From assembly GCF_021869535.1 (NCBI RefSeq), contig NW_026262712.1, positions 46,730,884 through 46,794,883 on the forward strand: 64,000 nt of DNA, read 5' to 3'. The notes below the pieces were generated by a model. That model had not been told where the DNA came from and searched no databases. It saw only the letters and a program-made list of their open reading frames with translations. Every line of letters begins with the position of its first letter. The first letter of the stretch is position 1. Of this stretch, positions 9,740-20,893 are shown in pieces. Source of the DNA: Mytilus californianus. Taxonomy: Eukaryota; Mollusca; Bivalvia; Mytilida; Mytilidae. Both the position numbers and the translations under genes were made by a program.

Positions 9740-9995
9740 CTTTTTTTCCCGAATTAGACTTTTTACCGGTTTCTACAAACACGAAAAAACACGACGGTTG
9801 CCATAGGTGGTGCAAGATCTGCTTACCTTTCCGTAACACCTGAGATCAACCCCAGTTTTTGATGAGGTATGTGTTGCTCAGACTCGAGTTTTCTATATTC
9901 TGTTTTACCTGTATTGTTTGTCTTTTTCTTGTTTTACCCATGACGTTGTAAGTCATCTTCAACTTAATAGTCTTAATATCCCTTTGGTATCTTTC
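9740..9995 (+). repeat. Dispersed Mytilus-type repeat, copy 2
   Basis: Inverted, diverged relative of the block at 726-1015: 'agatctgcttacctttccg', 'acacctgagatcaacccca', 'gttttctatattctg' and 'ggtatctttcg' line up in the opposite direction. Confidence 0.6.
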
Positions 9996-10024
9996 GCCAA
10001 TCTTTTAGACAAAACAACAACTAG

Positions 10025-10144
10025 GACAACATGTTTTTCATCTCGTTTGCATTGATAGTATGTACAACAAAATCATATGTCCATGTGACACCATATCAGA
10101 ATAAAAAGATGAGATATGATTTCCAATAAAACAACTTTCAACCA
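10025..10144 (+). repeat. Direct repeat, right copy
   Basis: Second copy of the block at 9435-9545, with the same 'ttgatagtatgtacaaca' and 'gacaccatatcagaataa' text. Confidence 0.75.
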
Positions 10145-10330
10145 GAGACGTAGTAATGTAATAGTTAACTATTGTTTATCGGACAGCCTTCAACAAGGAG
10201 CAAATTTCATACCACATGGTAAGTTATAAGAGGCCCCGAAACGAAACAACAAATGTAAATCAACTCAAACGAGACAACTTACGGCCTGATAACACTTTTT
10301 CCGTGTTCTATTCAATGAACAATAAAATAG
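10110..10330 (+). repeat. Dispersed SINE-like repeat, longer copy
   Basis: Begins 'gagatatgatttccaataaa' and continues through 'cagccttcaacaaggagcaaa', 'aggccccgaaacg' and 'caaacgagacaacttacggc', which are diagnostic blocks of the mussel repeat whose 5' part is at 2395-2500. About 30 bp of foreign sequence follow 'caacca'. Confidence 0.6.
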
Positions 10331-10363
10331 GAGTCAATACCTAAATCTGTACAAATAGTAATT

Positions 10364-10960
10364 TTGTATGGTTGTTTTGAAAAAACAAACTTCTTCGAGC
10401 CGATCAATATGATCATAATTCCACTCCGAAATGTGATATATCATGGTCCTCAGTTCAGAACACCTCAACAAATTAATTGGAACCATAACTTAAAAATAAT
10501 TAAGGCTTTTATTGACGCCTACGACAAAACATTGGCTGAATTGGAAAAGGTCGAATTGGACGATTTGTCAGAAAGGGTAAAAACACTAAGGTATCTCATA
10601 AAACGACGTATGTATAAGTTTAAAAACTAAATTATCAACCAAAGTTCATTTTCAGAGACAAAGAAGCTGTAAAATTTCTATCATCACTTCACGAAAAATA
10701 GGTTGTTGCTCCTGTGGACAAAGCTTCAAATAATATTATTTTGTATGTAAATTGTACTACTAAGAGTTTCTTGTACAAGAATTAGTAAAATTGGAAATAA
10801 ACAAGCACTCAGTCAATCCAACATACAAGGATGATATTTTGCGTAAGTCCTTCATGACTACAATGATCATTACATTCAACAGCAAATCTGAGGACTTACC
10901 TTGTTTGTATTGGATACATAAACTTCACCAAAGATGAAGAACTGAATCTTCAATCAGGAT
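10364..10960 (+). pseudogene. Penelope-like retroelement fragment, decayed
   Basis: A first open stretch (10364-10630) ends RVKTLRYLIKRRMYKFKN. Downstream, in shifting frames with stops, are DKEAVKFLSSLHEK, VVAPVDKASNNIIL, NPTYKDDI and LPCLYWIHKLHQ. The order 'v-aPaDKaSNN-v ... NPTYk ... LP-LYWIpKLHk' is the conserved N-terminal part of Penelope-type reverse transcriptases. The catalytic palm motifs and any GIY-YIG endonuclease are absent, so this is a truncated, frameshifted relic. Confidence 0.65.
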
Positions 10961-13340
10961 AGTAATCCGTATTTTCTCCTTTTCGTTTCTTAGCGCTGTT
11001 TGAACTCAAACGGGAGCAATAATTGGCACTGTGTGAAAGCAACCTAAAGTGAGGAGGGGAAACCGTTACAAGAGACTTAGAAATATATAAGCGACTGGAA
11101 TTTCTTTGACTAATTTTCGACTTGGAGTAAAAAAAGGGGGATGAGAGTTGGGAAGACAATTTGGAATCAATCAAAGTCTAACTACTCATTTTACCTTGTC
11201 TGTTTTCACAAAGGTCATAGAACAGTCATCCATGAAAAGAACACATAACAATAAATTATCAATTCTTAAATACATAAGGCATACATTTAAAACAGTCTAT
11301 TATGAATGGAAAGCATATGACTAAATTTCCAATATGTTCCGTTTAGAATGCTGTTCTAAGACATATACTTGGTCTTGGCTTTGATCTCAGATTATATAAA
11401 ACATCAAAAAAACATCACCAAACTATAAAAAAAGACAGTCTGATCTAACTCAAATTCCATAAATGATCTTTCTCACAGTGATTAATTTGATCCGTTATAA
11501 ATCTATTATAGTAGTTCTTGCCTTAAAAAGGCATTTGCATGGTAAAGACTGAATCTTATATTTCTTACTATATTAGACACTAAAACATGTAAAAGTCAAT
11601 TAACTAAAGTGTGTAATATAAATAATTCATTTGTCTTTTCATGAGAAGTATTTGGATAGCGTGACAGACATGATGAAGTACCCAACAGTAAAAAGTTAAG
11701 ATAGAAAATTTCAATCAATGACCCAGACGCTAGTTGACGATGTATTATTTAGAGTCCAAAAGGAATTTCACTGCACAGATGATGCAGATTGTGCAGCCGA
11801 CATGATACTGCAATATAGGAGCAGTCATTTGATTATCAAAAAAAAGGGGGGGGGGGGGACATGTGTAGTCCATTTTAATTGTGATCAAATCAGAACAGAA
11901 AGCTTTCTTATTTTAAAGTTCTTTACGCATTTAAAAAAAAAACTGCCCCTTCTCCTCACTTTTCCGGTCTCCTAATGATCTCCCCCTTATCATAGACTGC
12001 TGTGGCTTTATTCATGACATTTATTTTGTTGTCTGCTCAAACAAATTTTCAACTTCTTTGGATTTGCAACAGTTTTCGAGGTTGGATCCAAGTTTGAGGA
12101 AACGTTTGGGTGTAAGTTTCTATAATTGAAGTAGTTAATATACCCGAGCGTAAGCTATTCTAATATGACGACCTATTATCGTCAACCAGTATAATCACAA
12201 CATATCTACCTTTAGCGCAAACGCAGTAATACACAAAAACGGCTGTTCCGCGTTACAACGTACCAACTTATTTATAATTCTAGATATTCTCAATTTTCGA
12301 CACCAAAACCCCCGGTTTACGTAGGCAAAGATTCAGATACAATATATTTATCTCTATTCTACAGCAAAATGAACAAATCAATCCATTTCAATTCATTTTT
12401 CATGTTAAAATTTAATAAAACATAAATTCCGCGAGATGATGTTATTGTCTTGGCATATGGCAACGAAACAAGGTGACGTCACAAATATGTTTCCGTAAAC
12501 AAAAAAATAAATGTAAATACCGGGCGTTTTAAAGCTTCTTGTACGCCTCAGAACGAATAAAATTGCATTGGAAGAAAATATATAAGTGAAAAATGCGATT
12601 ATAAAATAATAATCATTGAATTATACAATATTACAGAGGATGTGTATAGTATGATATTCTTGATATTACTAATATTATCAAAAGTTGGTGAAACGGAACA
12701 GTCAAAACAGTATCGTAAAAGGCTTTTACGGTTAACAAAATTACCGATCCCGTACACTTGATAAAAATTTCCATATAGACTATTTTTTACCTAATTTAAT
12801 CAAATATATAATAAAAAATATACCTTCATTTGCTACTTTTTGAGTAAAATGAGGTCGAAATTTTGTATATTTGCTCAAAATTTGGATTTGTGACCGTATT
12901 TTCCCTTTCGAAAGAAAGACATAACTTTTTTGTTTTAAAAGATAAACACAAATTGTTTTTTGTTAAATAATTTGTAATTTCTGTATTTTATAAGTATCCT
13001 AAAATTTATACATTTTTTATTCAGAAATAAGTCATATTTATCAAATGTTCATGAATGTAGAAAAAAACATCATTTTTTGCTGTATATTTATCAAATTAAA
13101 AAAAAATGCAGTATTTAAGTTTTCATAAAAATTTGCACACATAATCTTCTCGCATAATCAAATCAAATGGCATTTTAAAAAAGAGGGGTCTATGAACTCG
13201 TTTTAAATTAAATAAATTTGAATGATAAAAATCGGTAAAACTGAATCTTTTCCCGATAAGTCATAGTTTGACGTCGCGAAAATAACAATTTACGTTAGCA
13301 ACGTCATTATCTCCCCTGTAACTGTATCGTATGCCCTTAA
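10961..13340. other. Intergenic, AT-rich, no gene recognised
   Basis: I see no splice-bounded exons. It contains a G12 homopolymer near 11847-11858 and runs of A and T. The ORFs at 10950-11174 and 11718-11975 have no features of coding sequence that I can support. Confidence 0.4.
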
Positions 13341-13614
13341 GGTGGTACCTAACACTACAGGGAGATAACTCTGTAAAAATCAGCTAAGCGTTTTAATTAC
13401 GTTGTATTGTTAAGGAAATATTAAGCTTCTCAATGATCAAAATTAGTGTTTGTCAAACTGCTATATAACCAATGAAATTTTTCTGATAAAGTGGTTGGTT
13501 CAAATTTTTTGAAATTTTTATGTTTTTGTCAGAGGGTCAAAGTAAACATTTTGTCAAAATTTTATGAAAATTAAACGAGCCAAATTAATATTAGTCAAGG
13601 TGTTGGGTACCACC
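13341..13614 (+). mobile_element. TTAA-flanked MITE, GGTGGTACC ends, copy 2
   Basis: A 274-bp element starts GGTGGTACCTAACACTACAG and ends GTTGGGTACCACC, with TTAA on both sides (13337-13340, 13615-13618). Relative of the copy at 7969-8239. No ORF. Confidence 0.8.
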
Positions 13615-13728
13615 TTAATAGACTACTGACTTATTTTTAAAATACGTATCGACGACAAACAATATTCCTACGACTTTTGCCATTTGGGAAATGTAAACGA
13701 CTCGTCTTTAGAGATTTTCGTGAGATTG

Positions 13729-13795
13729 CTAACAAGACCGGACGGACACACGGACAGACAGACGGACGGACGCTCAGTATTTCCATGTGCCCCGC
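13729..13795 (+). repeat. GGAC/GACA simple repeat
   Basis: A low-complexity stretch of 'ggacggacacacggacagac' type tetramers with few interruptions. Confidence 0.8.
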
Positions 13796-15147
13796 AACGT
13801 GTTATGAGGGGGGAAAAATGAGATGCAACAATACTATTACTTTTTATTATTAAATATATATATTAAATCATCACCTAACTATATAATACATTAGAAACAA
13901 ATATAAAGGATTCAGAAACATACACATAACTTAGTAGCCTTAAGTTATTATTCTATTTATAATCATAGTGTTTAAGCTATAAAGGGATTCAGTAGGAATA
14001 GCAAGTCAACACTGACTTTGTTTTCACATTAATGTACTTGTATTGGAAGTCATATTCAATTTCTATATTACTTTCAAACCTTTAAAAAATAAAAGGAAAG
14101 AAACATATGTCCAAAAAACATGAAAAATATGCAAACTCATAAAAAATATTAAAATTGTTAGCTCCATGGAACCTTAATTGCACACTTGGAAAATATGCAT
14201 GATAATGACTCAGTACATTGTTCTGACAACATATCTGGTTGAAATTTACCGTAGAAAAAAATGATCATAACTGTGCTTGTCTCCAAAGTTTAATATACAT
14301 AAGGTTTAACTGACTGACGTAATGCAATTTATTGTTATTTTGATTAATTCCTGAAATCGCATTTCAGCTGTAATAGCATTTCAAATTATGAAAGCATATG
14401 TATTTTAAGCTCAATAGGTTATATCTTACCCTTATTTAATTATAAAATGTAAGATGAGGTGGAAGAGTATTTAGATCACAGATAATAAACTTAATCACTT
14501 TTGAGAATTATGTAAGATTACACAATTTAAAAAAGAAACATCTCCTTTCATCAAAGTATATATCGTAACAAAAATGTTAAATTTAAGGCAAACAGTATAT
14601 TTTCCCTTCTAAAAAGCTTGAACAACAAGGATAAAAATTGAGACTTGCAAATCATCCCTAAAATAGTTTACAATATTGAAATATGATGTTTATTTTTCAA
14701 TTTTCAATTTACACAAGGACAAAAAAAGTCAAATTTAAATATTTATCTGCAGAATGCCACAGAGCATAGCAACAGAAATGATAATATTAATTGTGCATAC
14801 ATCAAACACCAATCTTCATCGTGCTGTGTAAGTTCTACCATGCCTGTGAAAAGTCAATTAGTAAATATGTAAATATATATGTAAATGTGGTAAGTGAGAT
14901 ACATTTGATATATAAAATGTTAATTAGTGAAACGGTTAACTCAAAAGTTAAAACTGATATTCATGTAATTTTCTTGCTGAATTTTTTTTTTCTAGAAAAT
15001 GTCAAAATTATATTAACAATAAATGTTCTCTTAAGTTCAATAATGACTGAATCTTTATGTGGTGTTGCATTTTATATTAATATAGAGAGCTCAAATACAT
15101 TGTAAAACTTATGAGTTAATCTAGTGTTATGATATTCTATGAATATG
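13796..15147. other. Intergenic, nothing recognised
   Basis: Very AT-rich. The 104-codon frame at 14791-15105 has the Ile/Asn/Leu-rich make-up of chance ORFs in AT-rich DNA. Confidence 0.4.
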
Positions 15148-15310
15148 CAGTGAAACCTGTTAAAACTGAACCCTGTCTCAACAGAAAACTTTTTCCTCAG
15201 CACATACACTGACTATTCTGTAGACAAGTAGTCTGTATAAATCAAAAATAAGTCTAAGACAACCAAAGTCATCAGTTCTTGTGTCTGGTCTTTTAAAACA
15301 AGATTCACTG
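15148..15310. mobile_element. MITE with CAGTGAAACCTGT end, copy 2
   Basis: A 163-bp relative of the element at 1192-1350. The left end is CAGTGAAACCTGTTAAAACT and the right end GATTCACTG, followed by TA. The left TA is mutated to TG. Confidence 0.6.
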
Positions 15311-15757
15311 TACATCAACACACAAAAGCTAATACAACTGTTACATTGAAAACCATAGGTTGCTCTTTTAAAAGTACATCTAATAAATTAAACTTCTTAA
15401 GAAATGATAGACACTGTACTCAATATTAAATAAATATTGAAACAATATTCTTATCCAGTCAGTATGGCCATACAAATGTGTTGTAAGCAGATTGGACTAC
15501 TGCATGTACAAAAAAAGTTCCATGAGTAGGTATAATATCGATGTAATCTGAAGCCAGATTTTGATAGCTGATTGGGTAGAAGGTTTTAATTTGTAAAATA
15601 TTAATTTTACATACCCAGACGTCTTGTTTCCCTAATCTTGACAACTTTGAATTTTTTTTCAACACATTCCAAGCTTTCTAAAATGTTATCAACAAGGGAG
15701 ATACACTGTTTTGCATGGACCAAGTAACAAACTAAGTATCAAACAGAAGCAGATTGG

Positions 15758-15787
15758 TTTTTTTTTTTTTTTGGGGGGGGGGGGGTA
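15758..15787 (+). repeat. Adjacent poly-T and poly-G tracts
   Basis: About sixteen T followed directly by about thirteen G. The exact lengths may be sequencing-dependent. Confidence 0.85.
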
Positions 15788-16529
15788 GGGTGGGCAAGGA
15801 TCCCCGGCTCCCAATTGTGGAGCTTCATATTAGATAAATACATAGACTTTTTACAAGTATCACTCCAAACATTGGTTTGCCAGGTCCCCTTATTTCAAAA
15901 TCCTGGATCTGCACCTGTCAGTTATGACATTTATAGATAATAACTGAGGGCAAACTCTGCCATTCCTTTTTAGTGATCTGTAACCTCTTTTGTGACTTCA
16001 TTAGATATGGTTGCTGTTGAAGGAGCACAATGAACACAAAAAAGTAATAGTAAATGAACTGCACAGAGCCAAAATTCATTTGGAGCAAAGTAAAAATGAG
16101 ACCAAGCATAAGATATGTTGTATGATTATTAAAAAAAAATGTGAATGAACATTTGTGTTATGAAGAGTTACAGAAAACATTGCTGAACACTGGCGAAAAG
16201 TAACTCATAGACAAGTAATTTTCATAGAATGTCACTAAATTTTTAAGTCGATAAGGGGTAATCTTCATACTTAATTTAATAAAGCTCTGATTTTAGTTCC
16301 TAAGAGAAATGTGACAAATATTCCACGAGTCAGGATGGAAAGACATAGGTTAACCATAGTATACCCATACTTTGGAGCAAGGATTAGGAAGTGTGTGAGA
16401 AATAATTCTTTATGAGAGATAGAGTTTCTGTTTTCATTGCATCTATTGCACACAAAAGGAAATCAGTTATACAACAATATAAAGGACTATGCATGTACCT
16501 CCTTAATATATTCTTGTTTCAAAGACCAA

Positions 16530-16665
16530 TTTTAGGAGAAATAGTCCACAAAGAAGCATCATTGCCAAGAAAAGATAATCCTTTTTTACCAAATAAGTTC
16601 ATAGAAATAGTCCATCTAAGAGCCGCATTGCCAAGCATAGGTATCCTTTTTTTTAAGCAAGATTA
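16530..16665 (+). repeat. Two-copy imperfect tandem duplication
   Basis: 'agaaatagtccacaaag' with 'gcattgccaag' at about 16538-16570 recurs as 'agaaatagtccatctaag' with 'gcattgccaag' about 70 bp later. It gives the 119-codon frame at 16412-16771 its internal repeat but is not evidence that the frame is coding. Confidence 0.6.
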
Positions 16666-17588
16666 TACCATATATGAGCTGCGTCAGATAGAAAACAACC
16701 TAATGAAAATGAATATAAATACATCTGTTAACTTATTTCAGGTAAAAAAAAATTCTATGCAAAGTCTGTAAGTGTTTGAAAATTCAGTTGATATAAGAAT
16801 CTACAAAACATATCAAAATTCATTTTTTTATATTTCGTATTTAAATGTTTTAAAATCAATCAAAGTCTTATACAAGAACATGTATATGGGTGCTTGAATA
16901 AGGTTGATTTCTATAGGATGTAGCTCATATAGTATATATAAGTTTGCTAAGCTAAAAAAAAAAAAAATACAGTGCAATAAACAACACTTAAGTTAGTGTA
17001 TTAAAAAAGATACTGTTATTATGGGCTTTTCAATAAAAAGTTATATGCAGTCTTTGAAGTCATTGGAATAGAAATGTCTTTTGATAGTTGGGTATAGAAC
17101 ATATTGCAGCATTAAGTATATGGTATACTATTGCATCTTTGGTTGCTTTTTTTAAAAGTGCACTTTCAAAGACCCTAATATACCTTTTTTTCTAGAACAG
17201 CCCTTAGTAACGAATTATGAGGTGCATATATTGGTAATTTCTAATGAAATGATTGTTCCCAACCTCCTACTAGTATCATTTTAAAACAACACATGTAAAT
17301 ATGTAACACAAATGTTTAAATGGAAAAGTTTTTAAATTATAATAAATAAGATGTGTTCAACAATTTCCTCAATCAATTGGACAAACAATTTTCTTTCAGA
17401 TAATAATTATTTGAAACAGAGTATAGCTATGTCACACAAAAATAAAACTGAACATAAAGGGTCTTATCTATCTCTTTCCCATACCCTATCTTTTCCTTTG
17501 TCAGACAAAAATAAAATACATGAAAAATATTTTTATAAAAAACGTATAACTAAAACAACCTTTCAGATCAATATACTGTAAATTCAGA

Positions 17589-17594
17589 TTTATT
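17589..17594 (-). promoter_or_regulatory. Candidate polyadenylation signal for GATD1
   Basis: AATAAA on the minus strand, 219 bp past the GATD1 stop codon. Other AATAAA matches occur nearby, so the choice is tentative. Confidence 0.35.
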
Positions 17595-17812
17595 GCGATC
17601 ATTTCTTATTGCGATTTCAACATGACAGACCAAAATGTGATAATAATTATTACTATTACAGAAAAAGCTGCATACTAATATTGCAATACTAACTGTAAAT
17701 TCCCATTATTTGCAATAATAAAAACCTTGAAATAATTTCTGAATATACAGCATGCGATAAATAAGTGATTCTATGCAGCTTTAAAATTTCCAATCATTTG
17801 ATCCCAGAATAC

Positions 17813-17948
17813 CTACTTCTGAGCACACATTAATGTTAAGTTTTGTACTGCTGTTAGTGTAGAGAGATCGTTCTGTCCTGTAATAAGATGTCGGTCTATA
17901 ATCACATGTACTGCATCACAGTCACTACCTACAATAAAGTCAAACTCA
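17813..17948 (-). CDS. GATD1 homologue, last coding exon
   Basis: Read on the minus strand after an aaagcag acceptor, this exon encodes EFDFIVGSDCDAVHVIIDRH, then LITGQNDLSTLTAVQNLTLM, then CAQK and a TAG (17815-17813). The 'DAVHVvxDRHLxTGQNxxST-xAVQNL' pattern is the C-terminal part of vertebrate GATD1 (PDDC1). The frame opens only just before GAG, so the exon must be entered with one base. The strong donor of the preceding exon leaves only one base, which does not fit. See the finding on this junction. Confidence 0.9.
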
Positions 17949-18167
17949 CTGCTTTATCATGTTGTAAGTAATGGACTTCTATCAAGTATCAAACAATATC
18001 ATAATCAAAATAAAAGAGATTTGATGTGTTAGCTTGGCCACTTCACTCACATGCTAACAAAAAAAGTCTGAAGGATTTTATGTTAAGTTTGTGAGTTCAC
18101 AAATCAATAAATTCTATGTAAAATATAACTTTATAGTTCCAATAAAATGCACTAAAATTGATGTTAA

Positions 18168-18779
18168 GGTAGATGGGGTGTCTAAATTATAATCCATAGA
18201 ATTTTTTAATAATTTGCCAAAATGTAGTTTATATCATGCTTTTTAAAAAAAAATAATAAAAAAAATGGGTCACGGGGCTTATTTTCACGCTACAGGTTGT
18301 GCAAAATTGACAGATTTTGTATAGATTATGCATGGAAACCCAATTTTCTGCCATAAAACAAAAACTACACCATAGAATTTTGAGATAAAATATGAGAAGA
18401 CAGCTCTAATAGTATGCTTTCAGATAAGAAAAAGAAAAAATGAGGTCACGGGACTCGTTTTCTTGCTACATAATAAAATAGGTAAATTCCTAACACATTC
18501 TATTGTAAAAGTAACTTTATCTGAATTATCTGCCCTTACATTTGAGTTGCCTCCCCTTATGTGACGAAGTTTGAAAAAATAGAATCAAACAAAAGTATTC
18601 TGTTTTTTTGTAAAATACAACCATAAATATGATAAAATAGGTCATTTTCTATATTGGAATGAAAATTCTTACACATGAATTACCTACTACTCACAAAACT
18701 TGCACCTTTTATTAAAGATCTAGACCGATTGTTTTCTGGTATTTCAAAATCCAAGATGGAGGAAGACACCCTATCTACC
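18168..18779. mobile_element. TTAA-associated element with GGTAGATGGGGTGTC ends
   Basis: A 612-bp element in a GATD1 intron with inverted ends GGTAGATGGGGTGTC and GACACCCTATCTACC. It is flanked by TTAA (18164-18167) and TTAG. Inside, 'gtcacgggg(a)ctt/c-ttttc' occurs twice about 170 bp apart. No ORF. The ends resemble but are not the same as the GGTGGTACC family. Confidence 0.65.
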
Positions 18780-19724
18780 TTAGTTTCGAAAAAAATTTCA
18801 TCAAGTTACAGTTTTGTCAGTGTAGGAATTCATACTTGCGATGTCATGAAATGAGTTTATACATGTATTAACTCTTTGGTTGCCATGATGCTACTAAAGC
18901 CAATGGAAAAAGATTTAAAATACAACAATTGGATTATTTTAAGAATCTTTATGATGGGAGTATTATAAATTTAGTTTAATTTTGCACAATATATAATGTC
19001 CGATAAAGTTAGACTTATTGGATTCATCCATAATGCAACATAAAATGACTTTGAAAATTACGAAATAATGTGTAATTTGGACTTTGAAATAGAAATTTCC
19101 AGATTGTCCATGATTTAAATCACTGCATAGTTTGTACAAGTCAAATTGAGAAAAGAATAATCTTCAACTCACTTTTAACAATTTTTGTGATAAATTCATT
19201 GACTGATATTAAGTAAATGATTAGAAATCAATATTTCTATTTACATGTTCCTTAATTATCAAATCATTTCGAGTTATGCCCTATCAGGTCAAATTTCCCA
19301 AGCAAAAACCTCTCACTTTCACATTTTTCATAAACACATTCATATACCAATTAGTTTTAAAGCAAATTTAAATTGGTGCTTCAAGAAACTGTCAAATGAT
19401 AAGTTTTGAAATGACCAAACTTACTACAATCTATACATTCTAATTAAGTTAATTGATCACAAGCAAGAGTATTTTGATACAAACTCACTTAAAGTTAACC
19501 AATATAAGCCATTATGAATTGTATCCCCTTTATTAATTCTATTGTGCATTCTTTGTATCGATCTATCTCCCTCATTGTCCTTTGTTAAATTATGTTAACT
19601 ATGTTGGTTGCAATGAACTTGCATAAACTTAACATCCTTTATGACATACTTTTTTTTCTCCATTAACCTGTAACCTATTGTATATTTTTTCTAGCTTTGC
19701 TACATGATGTTCAACAAAACTTAC

Positions 19725-19818
19725 AGTTGTACTTTCCACCAAGGTCTTTTATTGTGTCTTCTGTTATAAGTGGTAATGATGAGAAATCAGCACTTTTTGC
19801 TAGTTCATATACTGATGG
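19725..19818 (-). CDS. GATD1 homologue, exon encoding PSVYELAKSADF
   Basis: The minus-strand acceptor is tgtttcag|cca and the best donor is aact|gtaagt. The exon starts at a codon boundary and encodes PSVYELAKSADFSSLPLITE then DTIKDLGGKYN. Human GATD1 has PSVCELVRAPGFARLPLVVE at the same place, so the match is close. An alternative donor inside the exon, at aa|gtacaa (exon end 19733), would give the phase that the last exon needs. Confidence 0.92.
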
Positions 19819-20160
19819 CTGAAACAATATATTACTATAGATACTATTAGCAGATTAGTGACACTAAATATGAAATATTAAAATAATTCAGATTTTGAAA
19901 GTTCTTTAATTCTTTTTTCCTCTTGTTTCCTAATCACAATCTTTAATTACTTTTCGTTACTTTTTCTTTTGTATTATTTCGTTTTTTGTACAGGATAAAT
20001 TCATAAATAAAATATGTGAACACTAACTTGTCTCTAAATTCATATTAAGAATCAAATTCAAGGAAAGAATTCACATAATAAAGTATCAAAAAGGACTCTA
20101 ATATTTCAGGTATCACAAAATAAAACGTAATCGTTTCCGAATAAGAAAAAAATTTATTAC

Positions 20161-20255
20161 CCCTGTTAAACTATAATCTTCAAAGGACCATTGTTTGTTT
20201 TCTTCTTTTGCACAAAACAAAGCAGCTACTCCCAATCCTATTGCACATATTGATT
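20161..20255 (-). CDS. GATD1 homologue, exon with nucleophile-elbow region
   Basis: The minus-strand acceptor is tttttttcag|aa and the donor ggg|gtaata. The exon enters with two bases (giving a lysine) and leaves at a codon boundary. It encodes SICAIGLGVAALFCAKEENK and QWSFEDYSLTG, matching human GATD1 [20 protein letters not shown] and the SYSLTG block. In the DJ-1/PfpI and class I amidotransferase folds this segment is the nucleophile elbow, normally G-x-C-x-G. Here it is IGLG, with leucine where a cysteine would be catalytic. Human GATD1 has histidine. The mussel protein is therefore probably not a cysteine-dependent enzyme. Confidence 0.93.
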
Positions 20256-20854
20256 CTGAAAAAAAAATTTGATTCATAAAAGGCTGTATCAGAAAATAGG
20301 TATTAAAAATAGTATATTTGATGGAGTTAATCACAAAAACATGGATCAAAGACTCAAATGGCAAGGTTGCACTAATTATATATGCTGTATTCTGAGTATT
20401 TACATAAAATAGGTACAAATGTTTGGCCTGCCGACACAACCACCCATCCCCATAACATCACCATACTATAAGCCAGTTTTGAACAACCCAGCCAAAATCA
20501 AATTTACAAGACTTACACTTTTAAAACCCTGATAAAGGAAGAATTATAACCAACCTGTATAAGGTTTACAAAACCAATTACTACAAGTCATAAGCTGTTA
20601 GTGCCTACTAAGAATTCAACTGACTTAATTGTGATACATAAAATTTCAAGGTTTAAAGAATTTTTGCTCTTCATATTTTCAAATTTTCGTTAATATTATT
20701 AAACTCTTCTTGATTTTTTTCCTAGGCAATGCATTGAAAATTTTTACAATGCTAATCCATATTTCCTAATTTATTTTAATAAATCTCCAATAAACTCTTT
20801 TTTTAGCTCACCTGGCCCGAAGGGCCAAGTGAGCTTTTCTCATCACTTTGCGTC

Positions 20855-20893
20855 CGTCGTCCGTCGTCGTCGTCGTCGTCGTCCGGCGTCGTC
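20855..20893 (+). repeat. GTC trinucleotide-rich microsatellite
   Basis: 'cgtccgtcgtcgtcgtcgtc' type run that is a constant part of the surrounding repeat family. Confidence 0.8.

Larger units (their letters stand above)
15311..17812. other. Downstream of GATD1: 3' flank with simple repeats
   Basis: Contains a T16/G13 homopolymer pair near 15758-15787 and an imperfect tandem duplication near 16530-16665. The part nearest 17812 should be the 3' UTR of GATD1. No other gene was recognised. Confidence 0.4.

Noticed and set aside
14791..15105. 104-codon plus-strand frame
   Set aside because: Composition is that of AT-rich chance ORFs, with no motif, and the region has MITE and simple-repeat neighbours.
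16412..16771. 119-codon plus-strand frame with internal repeat
   Set aside because: The internal similarity comes from a local DNA duplication. No recognised protein, and it lies antisense to the likely 3' flank of GATD1.
20113..20439. Full 108-codon minus-strand frame as a gene
   Set aside because: Only the central part is a GATD1 exon with splice sites; the rest is intron read-through.
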